A DNA stretch of 64,000 nt, taken from positions 1 through 64,000 of the forward strand of contig CAJAFV010000071.1 in the NCBI GenBank assembly GCA_903939115.1. Reading direction: 5' to 3'. A program made the translations under genes and the position numbers. Source of the stretch: an uncultured Geobacteraceae bacterium. Its GTDB lineage: Bacteria; Desulfobacterota; Desulfuromonadia; Geobacterales; Pseudopelobacteraceae. Position 1 is the first letter of the stretch. Each line of letters starts with the position of its first letter. The notes under the pieces were generated by a model, which ran no database searches, was not told where the DNA came from, and saw only the letters and a program-made list of their open reading frames with translations. Positions 36,292-44,666 of this stretch are shown piece by piece.

Positions 36292-38616
36292 ATGGGAATC
36301 AGAGAAAAGATTGAACAGCTGTCGCTGAGAATGTTCGACACCCCCCGCTACCGGTCACAGGGGGCCGTGCTGTTTGTTGATCTGGAACGGCGGGAACATT
36401 TTTCGCGTTACCTTCCGCTCAATGTACTCCATACGTTTCTCACCGGGCGCGGCGCCAACATGTATCTGCTGTACAATCTCCTGACCGACGGCCTGGAACC
36501 GCTGGATCCGCATATTCCGCTGATCTTCGGCAGCGGCGCACTCACCGGAAGCGTTCCGACCGCAACCCGCGGCAACGTCAGCGGTATCTCGCCTGAAAGT
36601 CGCGCCATTCTTGACTGCAGCTGCGGAGACTCCTTTCCCACCTACCTCAAGCTGCACGGGTACGACCATGTCATACTCTACGGCAAGTCCCCCGAGTGGA
36701 CCCTGCTCCAGATTTCGCACCGGGAGGTCCTTTTTCATGATGCCACCCAGTACCGTGGCATGGATAACGGGGATCTCACTCACGCGGTCGAGCAGGATTT
36801 TTCCTGCACCGAACGTAAAAATATGGCAATGGCACGCATTACCAGTGCCGGAGAAAATCTGGCGCTCTGCTCCGGTATTATGGGCGGTCCCAAGGCGATT
36901 TACGCCAGGGGCGGGGGCGGGGCAAAGATGGGTTCTCTTAACCTCAAGGCGATTATGGTCCTTGGTTCACCTGTCGCCCCTGTTCTGTCGGCTCAGTTCA
37001 AGGAAAACAACAGGATTATCGCCCAAAAGATTCTTTCGACCAGTGTTATTAAAAATGCCCTTAAGACGGTAGGAACCCCGTTTCTCTATAAGCCGAGCCG
37101 TATCCTCTGCGCGATGGGGACGAAAAACAATCAGGAAACGAGCTGGAGCGATTCTCTCGATGCTGACAACTTTGATGTCTATCGTCCCGGAATGGACGGT
37201 TGCCTCAAATGCCCGGTCCGCTGTCGGCCACTTAACGACCTTACGCCGGAAGGGAAAGGGGGCTGGGGGGTTGATGCACTCAAGGGGTTGAGCGGAAATG
37301 CCAGCTATGATCGCAGTCAGGCCGACATAGGGCATCAGAAGGATAAAACCTACAGAGGAGTTAATAACGACGGACTGTACGACCGTTATGACAAAGGTGA
37401 TGGCCCGGAGTACGTCACGCTGCAGAAGATGGGTCCGATGATCGGCATCAGCGAGCCCGAGCAGGTTTTGAGGCTGAATAACATTCTTAATGATCTCGGA
37501 CTTGATTCCGCCAGTACTGGAAGCGCTATTTCCTGGTCCATGGAACTCTACCAGCGGGGAATCATAACCGGTGAGGAGACCGGTGGAGTTGACCTGACGT
37601 GGGGAAACTACCAGAGCATCGAAAAACTGCTGTTCATGACTGCCCGCAGGGAGGGCTTTGGTGACGTGATAGCCGACTCCGGCCGCGCCGTGGAACGGGG
37701 GAAATATCCGGAGGAGGCGCTGAAATACCGGATGGCCGTCAAAGGGCTGTTCCAGTCAGATCCTCACGATTCAAGAATACTCAAAGGCTTCGCTCTTGGA
37801 CTCGCTGTCGCAACCAGAGGCATGGACCATCTCCGCAACCGGCCGACTCTTGAGATCAACGCCAGAATTAATGACAATCCGCACTTCAAGGCCGAACTGT
37901 ACGGCGGAGTAGTGGCCCCGGCTCCTAACAGCTATGAAGGGAAGGAGTTTGCCGTTCGTGCGTGTGAGAATATGTACGCGGTCGGTGATGCCGTCGGCAT
38001 GTGCCGCTTTTCGACAAAACTTTTCAATTCGGCCTCTACAGCCGGCTACGAGGATTTTGCCAGCCAACTTATCGAATTGACCGGTGAAACATTCACTCCG
38101 GATCAGTTGAATGATATCGGCGGTAACATCAACGGAATAGAGCGCCTTATCAATGGGCGTCTCGGCTTGACCGCTCAGGATGACGCCCTGCCGGATCGCT
38201 GGTTTGATGAGGAGATTACCGACGGACCTTTCAAGGGCGAGAAAATAGACCGGGCAGCGTTCGAGGCGTTAAAAGCCCGTTTTTACGCAATATCCGGACT
38301 TTCCAGCGCTGGCGTTCCGACCGTTGCCTGGCACAAAAGTCTGGCGGAAGTCATCACCGGTTTTGCGGTCAAGGTCGTGCTGCCGCATGCGCTTGCCGAG
38401 GCGCCGGAAGGTGCGGTCATTCTTGATCAGCCGGTTGGCACCGTTGCAGAGATCAGGGACGCGTTGAACAGGCGCCTCAGGGGTGCAGCCCATCTCCTTC
38501 AGGATACATCTCTGGTTGTCTCGGTGAATGGTGAAATGGTTCTGTCAAATGAAAAGGGCGTTTTGATAAAAAATGGCGATGAACTGGCCATTTTCCCGCT
38601 GCTTGGGGGTGGGTGA
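36292..38616 (+). CDS. Aldehyde:ferredoxin oxidoreductase-family protein with C-terminal MoaD/ThiS-like domain
   Basis: 774 residues. The first ~200 residues form the tungstopterin-binding domain of the AOR family. A [4Fe-4S] site is formed by C304, C307 and C311 (CLKCPVRC) plus C571 in AVGMCRF. These enzymes oxidise aldehydes or perform low-potential reductions with ferredoxin at a W-bis-pterin centre. The last ~85 residues are an added beta-grasp domain of the MoaD/ThiS type ending in LLGGG; free MoaD carries sulfur on such a Gly-Gly end. It is not the benzoyl-CoA reductase subunit BamB, whose N-terminus and length differ. Last gene of the ACT/reductase operon; substrate unknown. Confidence 0.87.
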   Translation: MGIREKIEQLSLRMFDTPRYRSQGAVLFVDLERREHFSRYLPLNVLHTFLTGRGANMYLLYNLLTDGLEPLDPHIPLIFGSGALTGSVPTATRGNVSGISPESRAILDCSCGDSFPTYLKLHGYDHVILYGKSPEWTLLQISHREVLFHDATQYRGMDNGDLTHAVEQDFSCTERKNMAMARITSAGENLALCSGIMGGPKAIYARGGGGAKMGSLNLKAIMVLGSPVAPVLSAQFKENNRIIAQKILSTSVIKNALKTVGTPFLYKPSRILCAMGTKNNQETSWSDSLDADNFDVYRPGMDGCLKCPVRCRPLNDLTPEGKGGWGVDALKGLSGNASYDRSQADIGHQKDKTYRGVNNDGLYDRYDKGDGPEYVTLQKMGPMIGISEPEQVLRLNNILNDLGLDSASTGSAISWSMELYQRGIITGEETGGVDLTWGNYQSIEKLLFMTARREGFGDVIADSGRAVERGKYPEEALKYRMAVKGLFQSDPHDSRILKGFALGLAVATRGMDHLRNRPTLEINARINDNPHFKAELYGGVVAPAPNSYEGKEFAVRACENMYAVGDAVGMCRFSTKLFNSASTAGYEDFASQLIELTGETFTPDQLNDIGGNINGIERLINGRLGLTAQDDALPDRWFDEEITDGPFKGEKIDRAAFEALKARFYAISGLSSAGVPTVAWHKSLAEVITGFAVKVVLPHALAEAPEGAVILDQPVGTVAEIRDALNRRLRGAAHLLQDTSLVVSVNGEMVLSNEKGVLIKNGDELAIFPLLGGG

Positions 38617-38627
38617 AGTACATAGCA

Positions 38628-39440
38628 TCATGAGATAAACGTTGTGATTGCGATAGAGTACAACTTTGTATCAGTGGTGTCAGCCCGGGATGTCATAACA
38701 ATGGGGACCTTGGCACCCATAACGGCGGCGGCAATCTTTTTGTTGGCCAGGTATGTCAAGCCCTTATGAATAACATTGCCGACCTGTAAATTCGGCACAA
38801 GCACGATATCTGCCCTTCCGGCGACGTCGCCACCGATTTTTTTCTGTTTGGCAGCGACGAGAGAGATTGCGTTATCCAAGGCAAAGGGACCATCGACGAC
38901 GGCATGTTCGATATCCCACAGCGCCTGCTTGATCTCGTCGCGCCGCATGTACCAGATGTCCTCGACATCATTGATCATCTTGTGCTCTACCATGATCGCT
39001 GAAACCTCACGCATCTTTTTCCAGAAGACCGTATGGAACCAATGTTCAACGTAGTACAGGTGGTTTTCGACATACGGGAAGACCGTTTTGGCTGTGTTCA
39101 GCAGATCGTCAAAGGTCTTGTGCTCCTCCTCCGTGTTGATCAGGCTGCGATACTCTTCGATGATACGATCACGCTCGGCCCTCACCTTCTCCATCGGGGG
39201 AACCTGAAAAATACGGTTGTTGTATTGAGACGACCCCAGATACCAGGCCTCATCCCAGATTGTATCAAACGGGTAGATCGCTTCGGGGTAGTGGAGACCG
39301 TCATAGAACCAGAAGGCTTTTTCCTCGTACTCCTTACGCTCCGGATCGTCGGTAACGAACTGGTACTGGTACGGATACATTCTTTCCCAACCTTCTGTCC
39401 CCGGAATTGTCTTAAAATCGTGCGGATTTGGAAATTTCAT
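38628..39440 (-). CDS. Chimeric relic: phenylphosphate-synthase/PEP-synthase-like segment joined to phosphotransbutyrylase C-terminus
   Basis: 270 residues. Residues ~1-80 (FPNPHDFKTIPGTEGWERMY, WFYDGLHYPEAIYPFDTIWD) and ~82-180 (RAERDRIIEEYRSL, HWFHTVFWKKMREVSAIMVE, DIWYMRRDEIKQALWD) resemble two separate parts of PpsA-type phenylphosphate synthase. The large part that normally lies between them is missing. Residues ~183-270 (VDGPFALDNAIS, GGDVAGRADIVLVPNLQVGN, ending TSRADTTDTKLYSIAI) are the C-terminal half of a phosphate acetyl/butyryltransferase. So it looks like two in-frame deletions that left an open frame. ATG 39440 has GGAGG upstream. The catalytic His segment is absent; activity is doubtful. 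Confidence 0.65.
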   Translation of the reverse strand: MKFPNPHDFKTIPGTEGWERMYPYQYQFVTDDPERKEYEEKAFWFYDGLHYPEAIYPFDTIWDEAWYLGSSQYNNRIFQVPPMEKVRAERDRIIEEYRSLINTEEEHKTFDDLLNTAKTVFPYVENHLYYVEHWFHTVFWKKMREVSAIMVEHKMINDVEDIWYMRRDEIKQALWDIEHAVVDGPFALDNAISLVAAKQKKIGGDVAGRADIVLVPNLQVGNVIHKGLTYLANKKIAAAVMGAKVPIVMTSRADTTDTKLYSIAITTFIS

Positions 39441-39805
39441 TGTGGCTCCTCCCTGCAGGTTAGTTATGACTCGGATCCTTAATCGCGAATTAAAAGCGCT
39501 GATCATGCCAAACAGTGTTGTATTTAAATATGTGCGCGATATAAAATACGTACAATCTTGCCAAGTCACCGGAGTACAATGTGTATCTGTCTCTAGCGAG
39601 GCTAAGCCATATCACCGGAATTAAATTGTGCCTGCGACCGATGCACATCGTCAGTTGACCATTTTGTAAATTATCCGTTGCGCCATTCGCCTCTTATGAC
39701 AAAATTCTCAAAATGACGTGGCAAGGAGCATACTTTTCTTGCTTGCATAGACATACCGGCATATGTAGTATAACTATGGTTTAATTCCGTCGCCCCAGGA
39801 CAATA
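39441..39805. other. Divergent intergenic region
   Basis: 365 bases between the chimeric gene (minus strand) and the truncated activator (plus strand). It must hold both promoters. Nothing matches sigma-54 or the RGTA-N6-TACY motif clearly; a CTTGCATAGACATACCGGCA stretch near 39744 is only loosely similar. Two short open frames here show no coding character. Confidence 0.4.
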
Positions 39806-40806
39806 ATGACAAAATCATACAAAACAGAAACTGCTACCGGCGACATTACAAACAGCGATCTGCGTGCGCGGCTGCATTTCTGTGCCGAAACCGGTCAGAT
39901 ATGGTTTCACGAGCACCGCATGCTGCTCGTCCACTCCGAAGCGCAGGCAACACTCCGCTGGGAGATGATTGAACTCTCGGTATGGACCGGGCGCGCGGTT
40001 TGCTCACGCGCATGGGTTACGCTGCAGGAGTGCGCGATTTTGAACTTGCCAGCACGCGAACAAAAAGCGGTAGTGACATGGAAATATTCATGACCGGTCC
40101 GCACCTTCATACGCTGGAAGGAGTTGTTAAGGTTACACCCCTCAAGCTACAATTTGACCGCAGTGCCGGCTCATTTTACGGCGAGTTCCTCTGGAAGAAT
40201 TCGTGGGAAGGACAATGGCACCGGCACCGCTACAGCATCTGTTCAGAGCCGATGTGTTGGAGCCAGATCGGCGACGCCTGCGGCTATACTTCGGCTTTCA
40301 TGGGGCACCGGATATTATATAAAGAGGTCGAGTGCGTCGGCATGGGGACAAACAACTGCCGCATCATCGGCAGGTCTGTTGAAGAATGGGATGACGCAAC
40401 AGACTACGCCCAGTTTTTAAGCGGGGAGTCGATAGCCGAACAGTTGATCGACCTGCAGACGCAGGTCGTGCAGTTGCGGTCGGCCATCAATGAAAAGGAA
40501 AAGCAACCGTCTGACATTGTCGGGACTTCCCCGGCCTTTCTGGCCGCCTATGAATTGCTCCTGCAGGTTGTGAAGAGCCAGATTACTGTGCTGCTGCTCG
40601 GTGAAACCGGCGTCGGCAAGGAGGTGTTCGCCCGCTCGCTGCATGAAATGGGCTCCCGACGCAACGGGCCGTTCATCGCCATCAACTGCGCCGCCATCCC
40701 TCATGATCTGGTGGAAGCGGAGCTGTTCGGCGTCGAAAAAGGAGCCTATACCGGTGCTCTCACCTCCCGCCTCGGGTGCCTGCATGAAAATGAAGCCATT
40801 CAGTAA
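39806..40806 (+). pseudogene. Frameshifted and truncated XylR/V4R-type sigma-54 activator
   Basis: Two frames together give the start of a XylR/DmpR-type activator. The first frame (39806-39976) encodes DLRARLHFCAETGQIWF and [20 protein letters not shown]; the second (from 39979) continues [20 protein letters not shown], a V4R domain ([34 protein letters not shown]) and the beginning of AAA+ with [15 protein letters not shown] and GAYTGA. Removing two bases from CTCTC at 39974-39978 restores one frame. After [12 protein letters not shown] the match ends and a stop follows, so the rest of AAA+ and the HTH are gone. Such proteins sense phenols or other aromatics. The loss should silence its regulon. 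Confidence 0.82.
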
Positions 40807-41263
40807 GGCGCAGCTCTACCTGCAGAAGCACAATGTTGCAACCCTGGCTACCAGTGAAGGCCGCTTCCCATGGTCGGCGGCTATTTTTTATGCCAGTGAC
40901 GGCCATATACTCTACTTCCTGTCATCGCCAACAAGCCGGCATGCTCTTAATCTGAATCAAAACCCCCAAGTAGCCGTAACAATCCAGGAGGATTACTCCG
41001 ATTGGCTGGAGATCAAAGGGGTTCAGATTGAAGGTGTCGCAAGTGAAATTTCAGGAACCGAGGAACAGCGGGCCCGAATGTTATACGGCCAGAAGTTTCC
41101 TGTTATCGGCAAGCTGGCTCAGGCCCCCGCAGCTATCGTCAAGGCCCTGGCCAAGGTGCGCTGGTACAAAATTGTTCCACAAAAGATGTATTTTATCGAC
41201 AATTCGTTCGGCCTGGGCAATCGCGATGAGATAGAATTACCAATTTCAGAGTACGGGAGATGA
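40784..41263 (+). CDS. Pyridoxamine 5'-phosphate oxidase-like FMN-binding protein (first copy)
   Basis: About 159 residues with a split-barrel flavin-binding fold: [20 protein letters not shown] at the start and a [16 protein letters not shown] ending, typical of the PNPOx-like family. Members bind FMN, F420 or haem; the substrate is unknown. The ATG at 40784 lies inside the tail of the truncated activator in another frame, with a weak ribosome site, so its original promoter region may have been lost in the deletion. It is one base from the next, related gene. Confidence 0.75.
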   Translation: MKMKPFSKAQLYLQKHNVATLATSEGRFPWSAAIFYASDGHILYFLSSPTSRHALNLNQNPQVAVTIQEDYSDWLEIKGVQIEGVASEISGTEEQRARMLYGQKFPVIGKLAQAPAAIVKALAKVRWYKIVPQKMYFIDNSFGLGNRDEIELPISEYGR

Positions 41264-41264
41264 A

Positions 41265-41699
41265 ATGTCCGACGTTACACAGCGCATTATCGAGATGTTG
41301 CAGCCAGTTCAACTCTGCTGCTTTGCAACCATTACCACTGAGGGAAAACCATGGGTTCGGTATGTATTTTGTGAGGGAAAGGGTGATATGACCATCCGCT
41401 TTGCCACGTTCAGTAACTCCCGCAAGGTCGCCCAGATCAGAAATAATTCCGAGGTCCATCTGACCTGTGGTGCTGCAGCTCCGGCGGATATGAAGCCATA
41501 TCTGCAGATTCAGGGGCGCGCAGAATTTTGTACCGACACGGCCGAACGTAACGGTTTCTGGAAGGAATCCCTCAAAAACTATTTTCAGGGCCCGGATGAC
41601 CCGAACTATGGGGTTGTCGTGGTCATGCCGTACCGCATCGAAATCTGCTCTCCCGGTTCTCCAGAGCCGCTCGTATGGGATGAAAGACCGGGAAGATGA
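41265..41699 (+). CDS. Pyridoxamine 5'-phosphate oxidase-like FMN-binding protein (second copy)
   Basis: 144 residues, general-stress/PNPOx-like split barrel: LCCFATITTEGKPWVRYV in strand 1-2 and RFATFSNSRKVAQIRNNSEV in the flavin-phosphate region. It is a distant relative of the preceding protein. GGGAGA precedes the ATG, and the gene starts right after the previous stop, indicating co-translation. Its end overlaps the DUF120 gene by 20 bases. Confidence 0.78.
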   Translation: MSDVTQRIIEMLQPVQLCCFATITTEGKPWVRYVFCEGKGDMTIRFATFSNSRKVAQIRNNSEVHLTCGAAAPADMKPYLQIQGRAEFCTDTAERNGFWKESLKNYFQGPDDPNYGVVVVMPYRIEICSPGSPEPLVWDERPGR

Positions 41700-42099
41700 C
41701 CATCGTGGGCACCTTGTTCATGGGCTGGGTCTGGCAAAAAATCTTACGCAAATGGATTGGGTCCGGCGTCAGCTCCAAGATCTTGTCGGTATTGACCCAC
41801 ACCCCGGGACGCTCAACCTGAGCCTGAGGGACGACGCAAGCCTGTCGCGCTGGCAGAGGTGGTGCGGCATGGCGGGAGAGAGTATCGAACCTGAAGATCC
41901 CGATTTTTGTCGTGCCCGCTGTTATCCGGTACGTATAGAGGGACGTTTCCCGGCGGCGGTCCTGCTGCCGGAATCTGCCGACTATCCGACGGACAAGATG
42001 GAGCTCGTTGCAGCAGTTTTCCACGTTTTGTTTGTCGTGAAAATATCATGCTCTCTGGAAAAGCGCCATATGCAGGCTGAGGATACAGAACGGGCATAG
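41680..42099 (+). CDS. DUF120 (CTP-dependent riboflavin kinase-like) protein
   Basis: About 139 residues. VHGLGLAKNLT near the start, then LVGIDPHPGTLNLSL and RARCYPVRIEGRFPAAVLLP, match the archaeal CTP-dependent riboflavin kinase family (DUF120), which makes FMN using CTP. Bacteria normally use RibF, so this is unusual. It stands downstream of two FMN-binding proteins, which would suit a local FMN supply, or it may bind another ligand with the same fold. ATG 41680 overlaps the previous gene; the exact start is uncertain. Confidence 0.68.
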   Translation: MKDREDDHRGHLVHGLGLAKNLTQMDWVRRQLQDLVGIDPHPGTLNLSLRDDASLSRWQRWCGMAGESIEPEDPDFCRARCYPVRIEGRFPAAVLLPESADYPTDKMELVAAVFHVLFVVKISCSLEKRHMQAEDTERA

Positions 42100-42104
42100 A
42101 ATCT

Positions 42105-42833
42105 CTAAGAATCTTTTTTGGTTTTCCCCAAGTAGGCACATTTAACATCATCGTTTTCCAGCAGATCATCTGCGGACCCTTCCAAAATTACCTTCCCGGT
42201 CTCAAGGACATAGCCACGGTTAGCCAGTCTGAGCGCTGCCTTGGCGTTCTGCTCCACCAGCAGGACGGTCGCTCCTTCATCTCTGAGCATTCGAACGATA
42301 GAGAAAATTTCCTTGATAACCAGCGGGGCAAGCCCCATTGAAGGCTCATCCATCATTACCAACTTGGGGCGCGCCATCATCGCCCGTCCAATGGCGACCA
42401 TCTGCTGCTCTCCCCCTGACAGTGAGCCAGCAAACTGGGTTTCCCGCTCCAGCAGGCGAGGAAAGAGATTATAGATACGATCGAGGTATGGCAGGACATC
42501 ACTGCCCAGGTTTCTTTTATACTGGGCATACCCGCCGAGAATGAGGTTCTCCCTGACGGTCATCGAAGCAAACACCTGTCTCCCCTCCGGCACCAGGGAG
42601 CAACCGAGGTGCACGATCTTTTCAGTTTTTATGCCGGTTATATCTACACCATCAAAGAATATTTTCCCAGAAACAGGGCGCAAAATCCCGGTGATTGTTT
42701 TTAAGAGTGTGGTTTTGCCAGCACCGTTGGCGCCGATGATCGAAACGATCTCGCCGGGATTGACCTGAATCGACACGTTCTGGATAACCTTGAGGTTGCC
42801 GTACCCCGATACGAGGTTTTCTATCCTAAGCAT
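42105..42833 (-). CDS. livF: Branched-chain-type ABC transporter ATPase LivF
   Basis: About 242 residues. Walker A GANGAGKTT, ABC signature LSGGEQQ, Walker B KLVMMDEPS and the H-loop region are intact. It powers the importer encoded by the four genes upstream. ATG 42833 has GGAGAGG at good spacing and overlaps the LivG stop; an earlier in-frame start at 42854 is less likely. Last gene of the liv operon. Confidence 0.92.
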   Translation of the reverse strand: MLRIENLVSGYGNLKVIQNVSIQVNPGEIVSIIGANGAGKTTLLKTITGILRPVSGKIFFDGVDITGIKTEKIVHLGCSLVPEGRQVFASMTVRENLILGGYAQYKRNLGSDVLPYLDRIYNLFPRLLERETQFAGSLSGGEQQMVAIGRAMMARPKLVMMDEPSMGLAPLVIKEIFSIVRMLRDEGATVLLVEQNAKAALRLANRGYVLETGKVILEGSADDLLENDDVKCAYLGKTKKDS

Positions 42834-43593
42834 CGTCCTCTCCAAGGTAGACATTGATTACCTCGCTGTTCGACTGGACAGCGAGAGGAACGTCATCAGC
42901 AATCTTTTTACCGTAGCTGAGGACCAAAATCTCATCCGATATATCCATGACGAGTCCCATGTCATGCTCCACGATCAGGACGGTTATGCCCGTATCCCGT
43001 ATCCGGGAAATCAACGCACCCAGTTCGGTTGTCTCACTCATGTTCAACCCAGCAGCCGGCTCATCCAGCAGCAGGAGTTTCGGTTCACAGGCCAGGGCAC
43101 GGCCAAGTTCAACGTTCCTCTGCTGACCGTATGAAAGGGAGGTCGCTTCAACATCAGCCAGGCTTTCCAAATCCAGAAAAGCCATAATTTCGTGGGCTTT
43201 CTCTCGGATTTTTTTTTCTTCACTCCAGGTGTGCGGGATACTCAGCATGCCGGCAACGAACCCCGCCCTGCTGTGGATATGCCTCCCGATCATGATGTTC
43301 TCAAGAACCGACATTTTCGGGAACAGGCGGATATGCTGAAACGTGCGGGCCATACCTTTGGATGCAACCTGGTGGGGGCGCAAACCCTGAACCTGGTGGT
43401 CGCTAAAATTGATCACGCCGGAGTCTGGAGAGATCACCCCTGAAATAAGGTTAAAAAGGGTTGTCTTGCCAGCACCGTTGGGACCGATGAGCGCTTTGAT
43501 CGAACCGGCAGTCACGGTAAAAGAGACTTCATTTACCGCCTGCAGGCCACCGAAACGTTTCGATAAGTTCACAACCGAAAGGAGTGTCGTCAT
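42826..43593 (-). CDS. livG: Branched-chain-type ABC transporter ATPase LivG
   Basis: 255 residues with Walker A GPNGAGKTT, signature LSYGQQRNVELGRAL and Walker B LLLLDEPAAGLN. The signature reads LSYGQQ rather than LSGGQQ, which is normal for LivG. It overlaps LivM by 4 bases. Forms the ATPase heterodimer with LivF. Confidence 0.93.
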   Translation of the reverse strand: MTTLLSVVNLSKRFGGLQAVNEVSFTVTAGSIKALIGPNGAGKTTLFNLISGVISPDSGVINFSDHQVQGLRPHQVASKGMARTFQHIRLFPKMSVLENIMIGRHIHSRAGFVAGMLSIPHTWSEEKKIREKAHEIMAFLDLESLADVEATSLSYGQQRNVELGRALACEPKLLLLDEPAAGLNMSETTELGALISRIRDTGITVLIVEHDMGLVMDISDEILVLSYGKKIADDVPLAVQSNSEVINVYLGEDDA

Positions 43594-44666
43594 AACGCCG
43601 CTTCCTTACTCGTAATGCGCTTGAAAAAAGATTTCAGGTCGACCAGCACCTGGGCTCTGATAAGGCCATCAGGCGCAAAAAGCATGATCAGGATCAGGAT
43701 TACGCCGAAAACGGCATCATCGTATGTGCCGAATGAGCCCCGCAGCGAAAAATAGTTAAGAATCAGGCTCATCGAGACAGCGCCCCAAATGCTCGTCATG
43801 CCTCCGATTGCGACAATAGCCACATAGCGGACCGATTTCATGACAGAGGCCTCGGACGGCCCGATACTGCCGTTGTAATGAGTGAGCAGGATCCCCGCAA
43901 CTGCTGCGAAGCCGGCACTCAGAACAAAAACCTTCAGTTTGTAATTGGCAGTCGGTATGCCCATAGCCTCGGCGGCATCCTCAGCGCCATGAATTGCAGA
44001 AAGGGCACGACCAACCCGTGAACTGATCAGGTTAAGCAGCAACGTCATTCCTGTGATGAGAATCCCCCAGGCGACGTAATAGTTCAAAATCTTTCCAGAG
44101 CCGCTCCCGCTGATGGTTACGCCGGGCAAAAGCGTAAAACCGGGCACTCCCGAAATACCGTCGGCTGCGCCAAGACCAGATGTGCCGAGAACGATCCGGT
44201 AGATGATGATCCCGAAGCCAAGTGTCGCCATGGCCAGATAATGCCCCTTCAGTTTCAGAACCGGCCCGCCGATGACGTACGCAACAATTAGAACCGTACA
44301 GACGGCTATGATGCAGGCGGCCCATGGATGAAAGACCAGCAGATCTCCGCCATACAGATCTTTTCTTCCGACAAGAAGACCGAACTTCGAGCAGAGCGCT
44401 ATAAACGGTTTCCCCTTCATGGCAGTAAGATTATGTGTTGTGAGAAAGGCCGATATGTAGCCGCCAATGGCAAAAAAGCCGGCATGCCCAAGCGAGATCT
44501 GTCCCGCATAACCGATAAGCATGCAGAGACCGATCACCAGAAGCGAATAATACGCGGTCATAGTGAGTTGGGTGAGATGAAATGCACTATCCGTTATCTG
44601 GGTAAAAATCTGGATGGCAATAATCGCCACAGCAAACCCGAAAATCTGCAAGAATTTTGAGGACAT
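43590..44666 (-). CDS. livM: Branched-chain-type ABC transporter permease LivM
   Basis: 358 residues with about ten hydrophobic segments; the conserved cytoplasmic loop GYAGQISLGHAGFFAIGGY and the EAA-like region GRALSAIHGAEDAAEAMGI are present. A hydrophilic loop of ~40 residues (~80-120) is larger than usual. It pairs with LivH; the two genes overlap by one base. Confidence 0.92.
   Translation of the reverse strand: MSSKFLQIFGFAVAIIAIQIFTQITDSAFHLTQLTMTAYYSLLVIGLCMLIGYAGQISLGHAGFFAIGGYISAFLTTHNLTAMKGKPFIALCSKFGLLVGRKDLYGGDLLVFHPWAACIIAVCTVLIVAYVIGGPVLKLKGHYLAMATLGFGIIIYRIVLGTSGLGAADGISGVPGFTLLPGVTISGSGSGKILNYYVAWGILITGMTLLLNLISSRVGRALSAIHGAEDAAEAMGIPTANYKLKVFVLSAGFAAVAGILLTHYNGSIGPSEASVMKSVRYVAIVAIGGMTSIWGAVSMSLILNYFSLRGSFGTYDDAVFGVILILIMLFAPDGLIRAQVLVDLKSFFKRITSKEAAL

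Noticed and set aside
36292-38616. Identification of the AOR as BamB, the benzoyl-CoA reductase active-site subunit
   Set aside because: Length, N-terminus and the fused MoaD-like tail differ, and no BamC-I genes accompany it.
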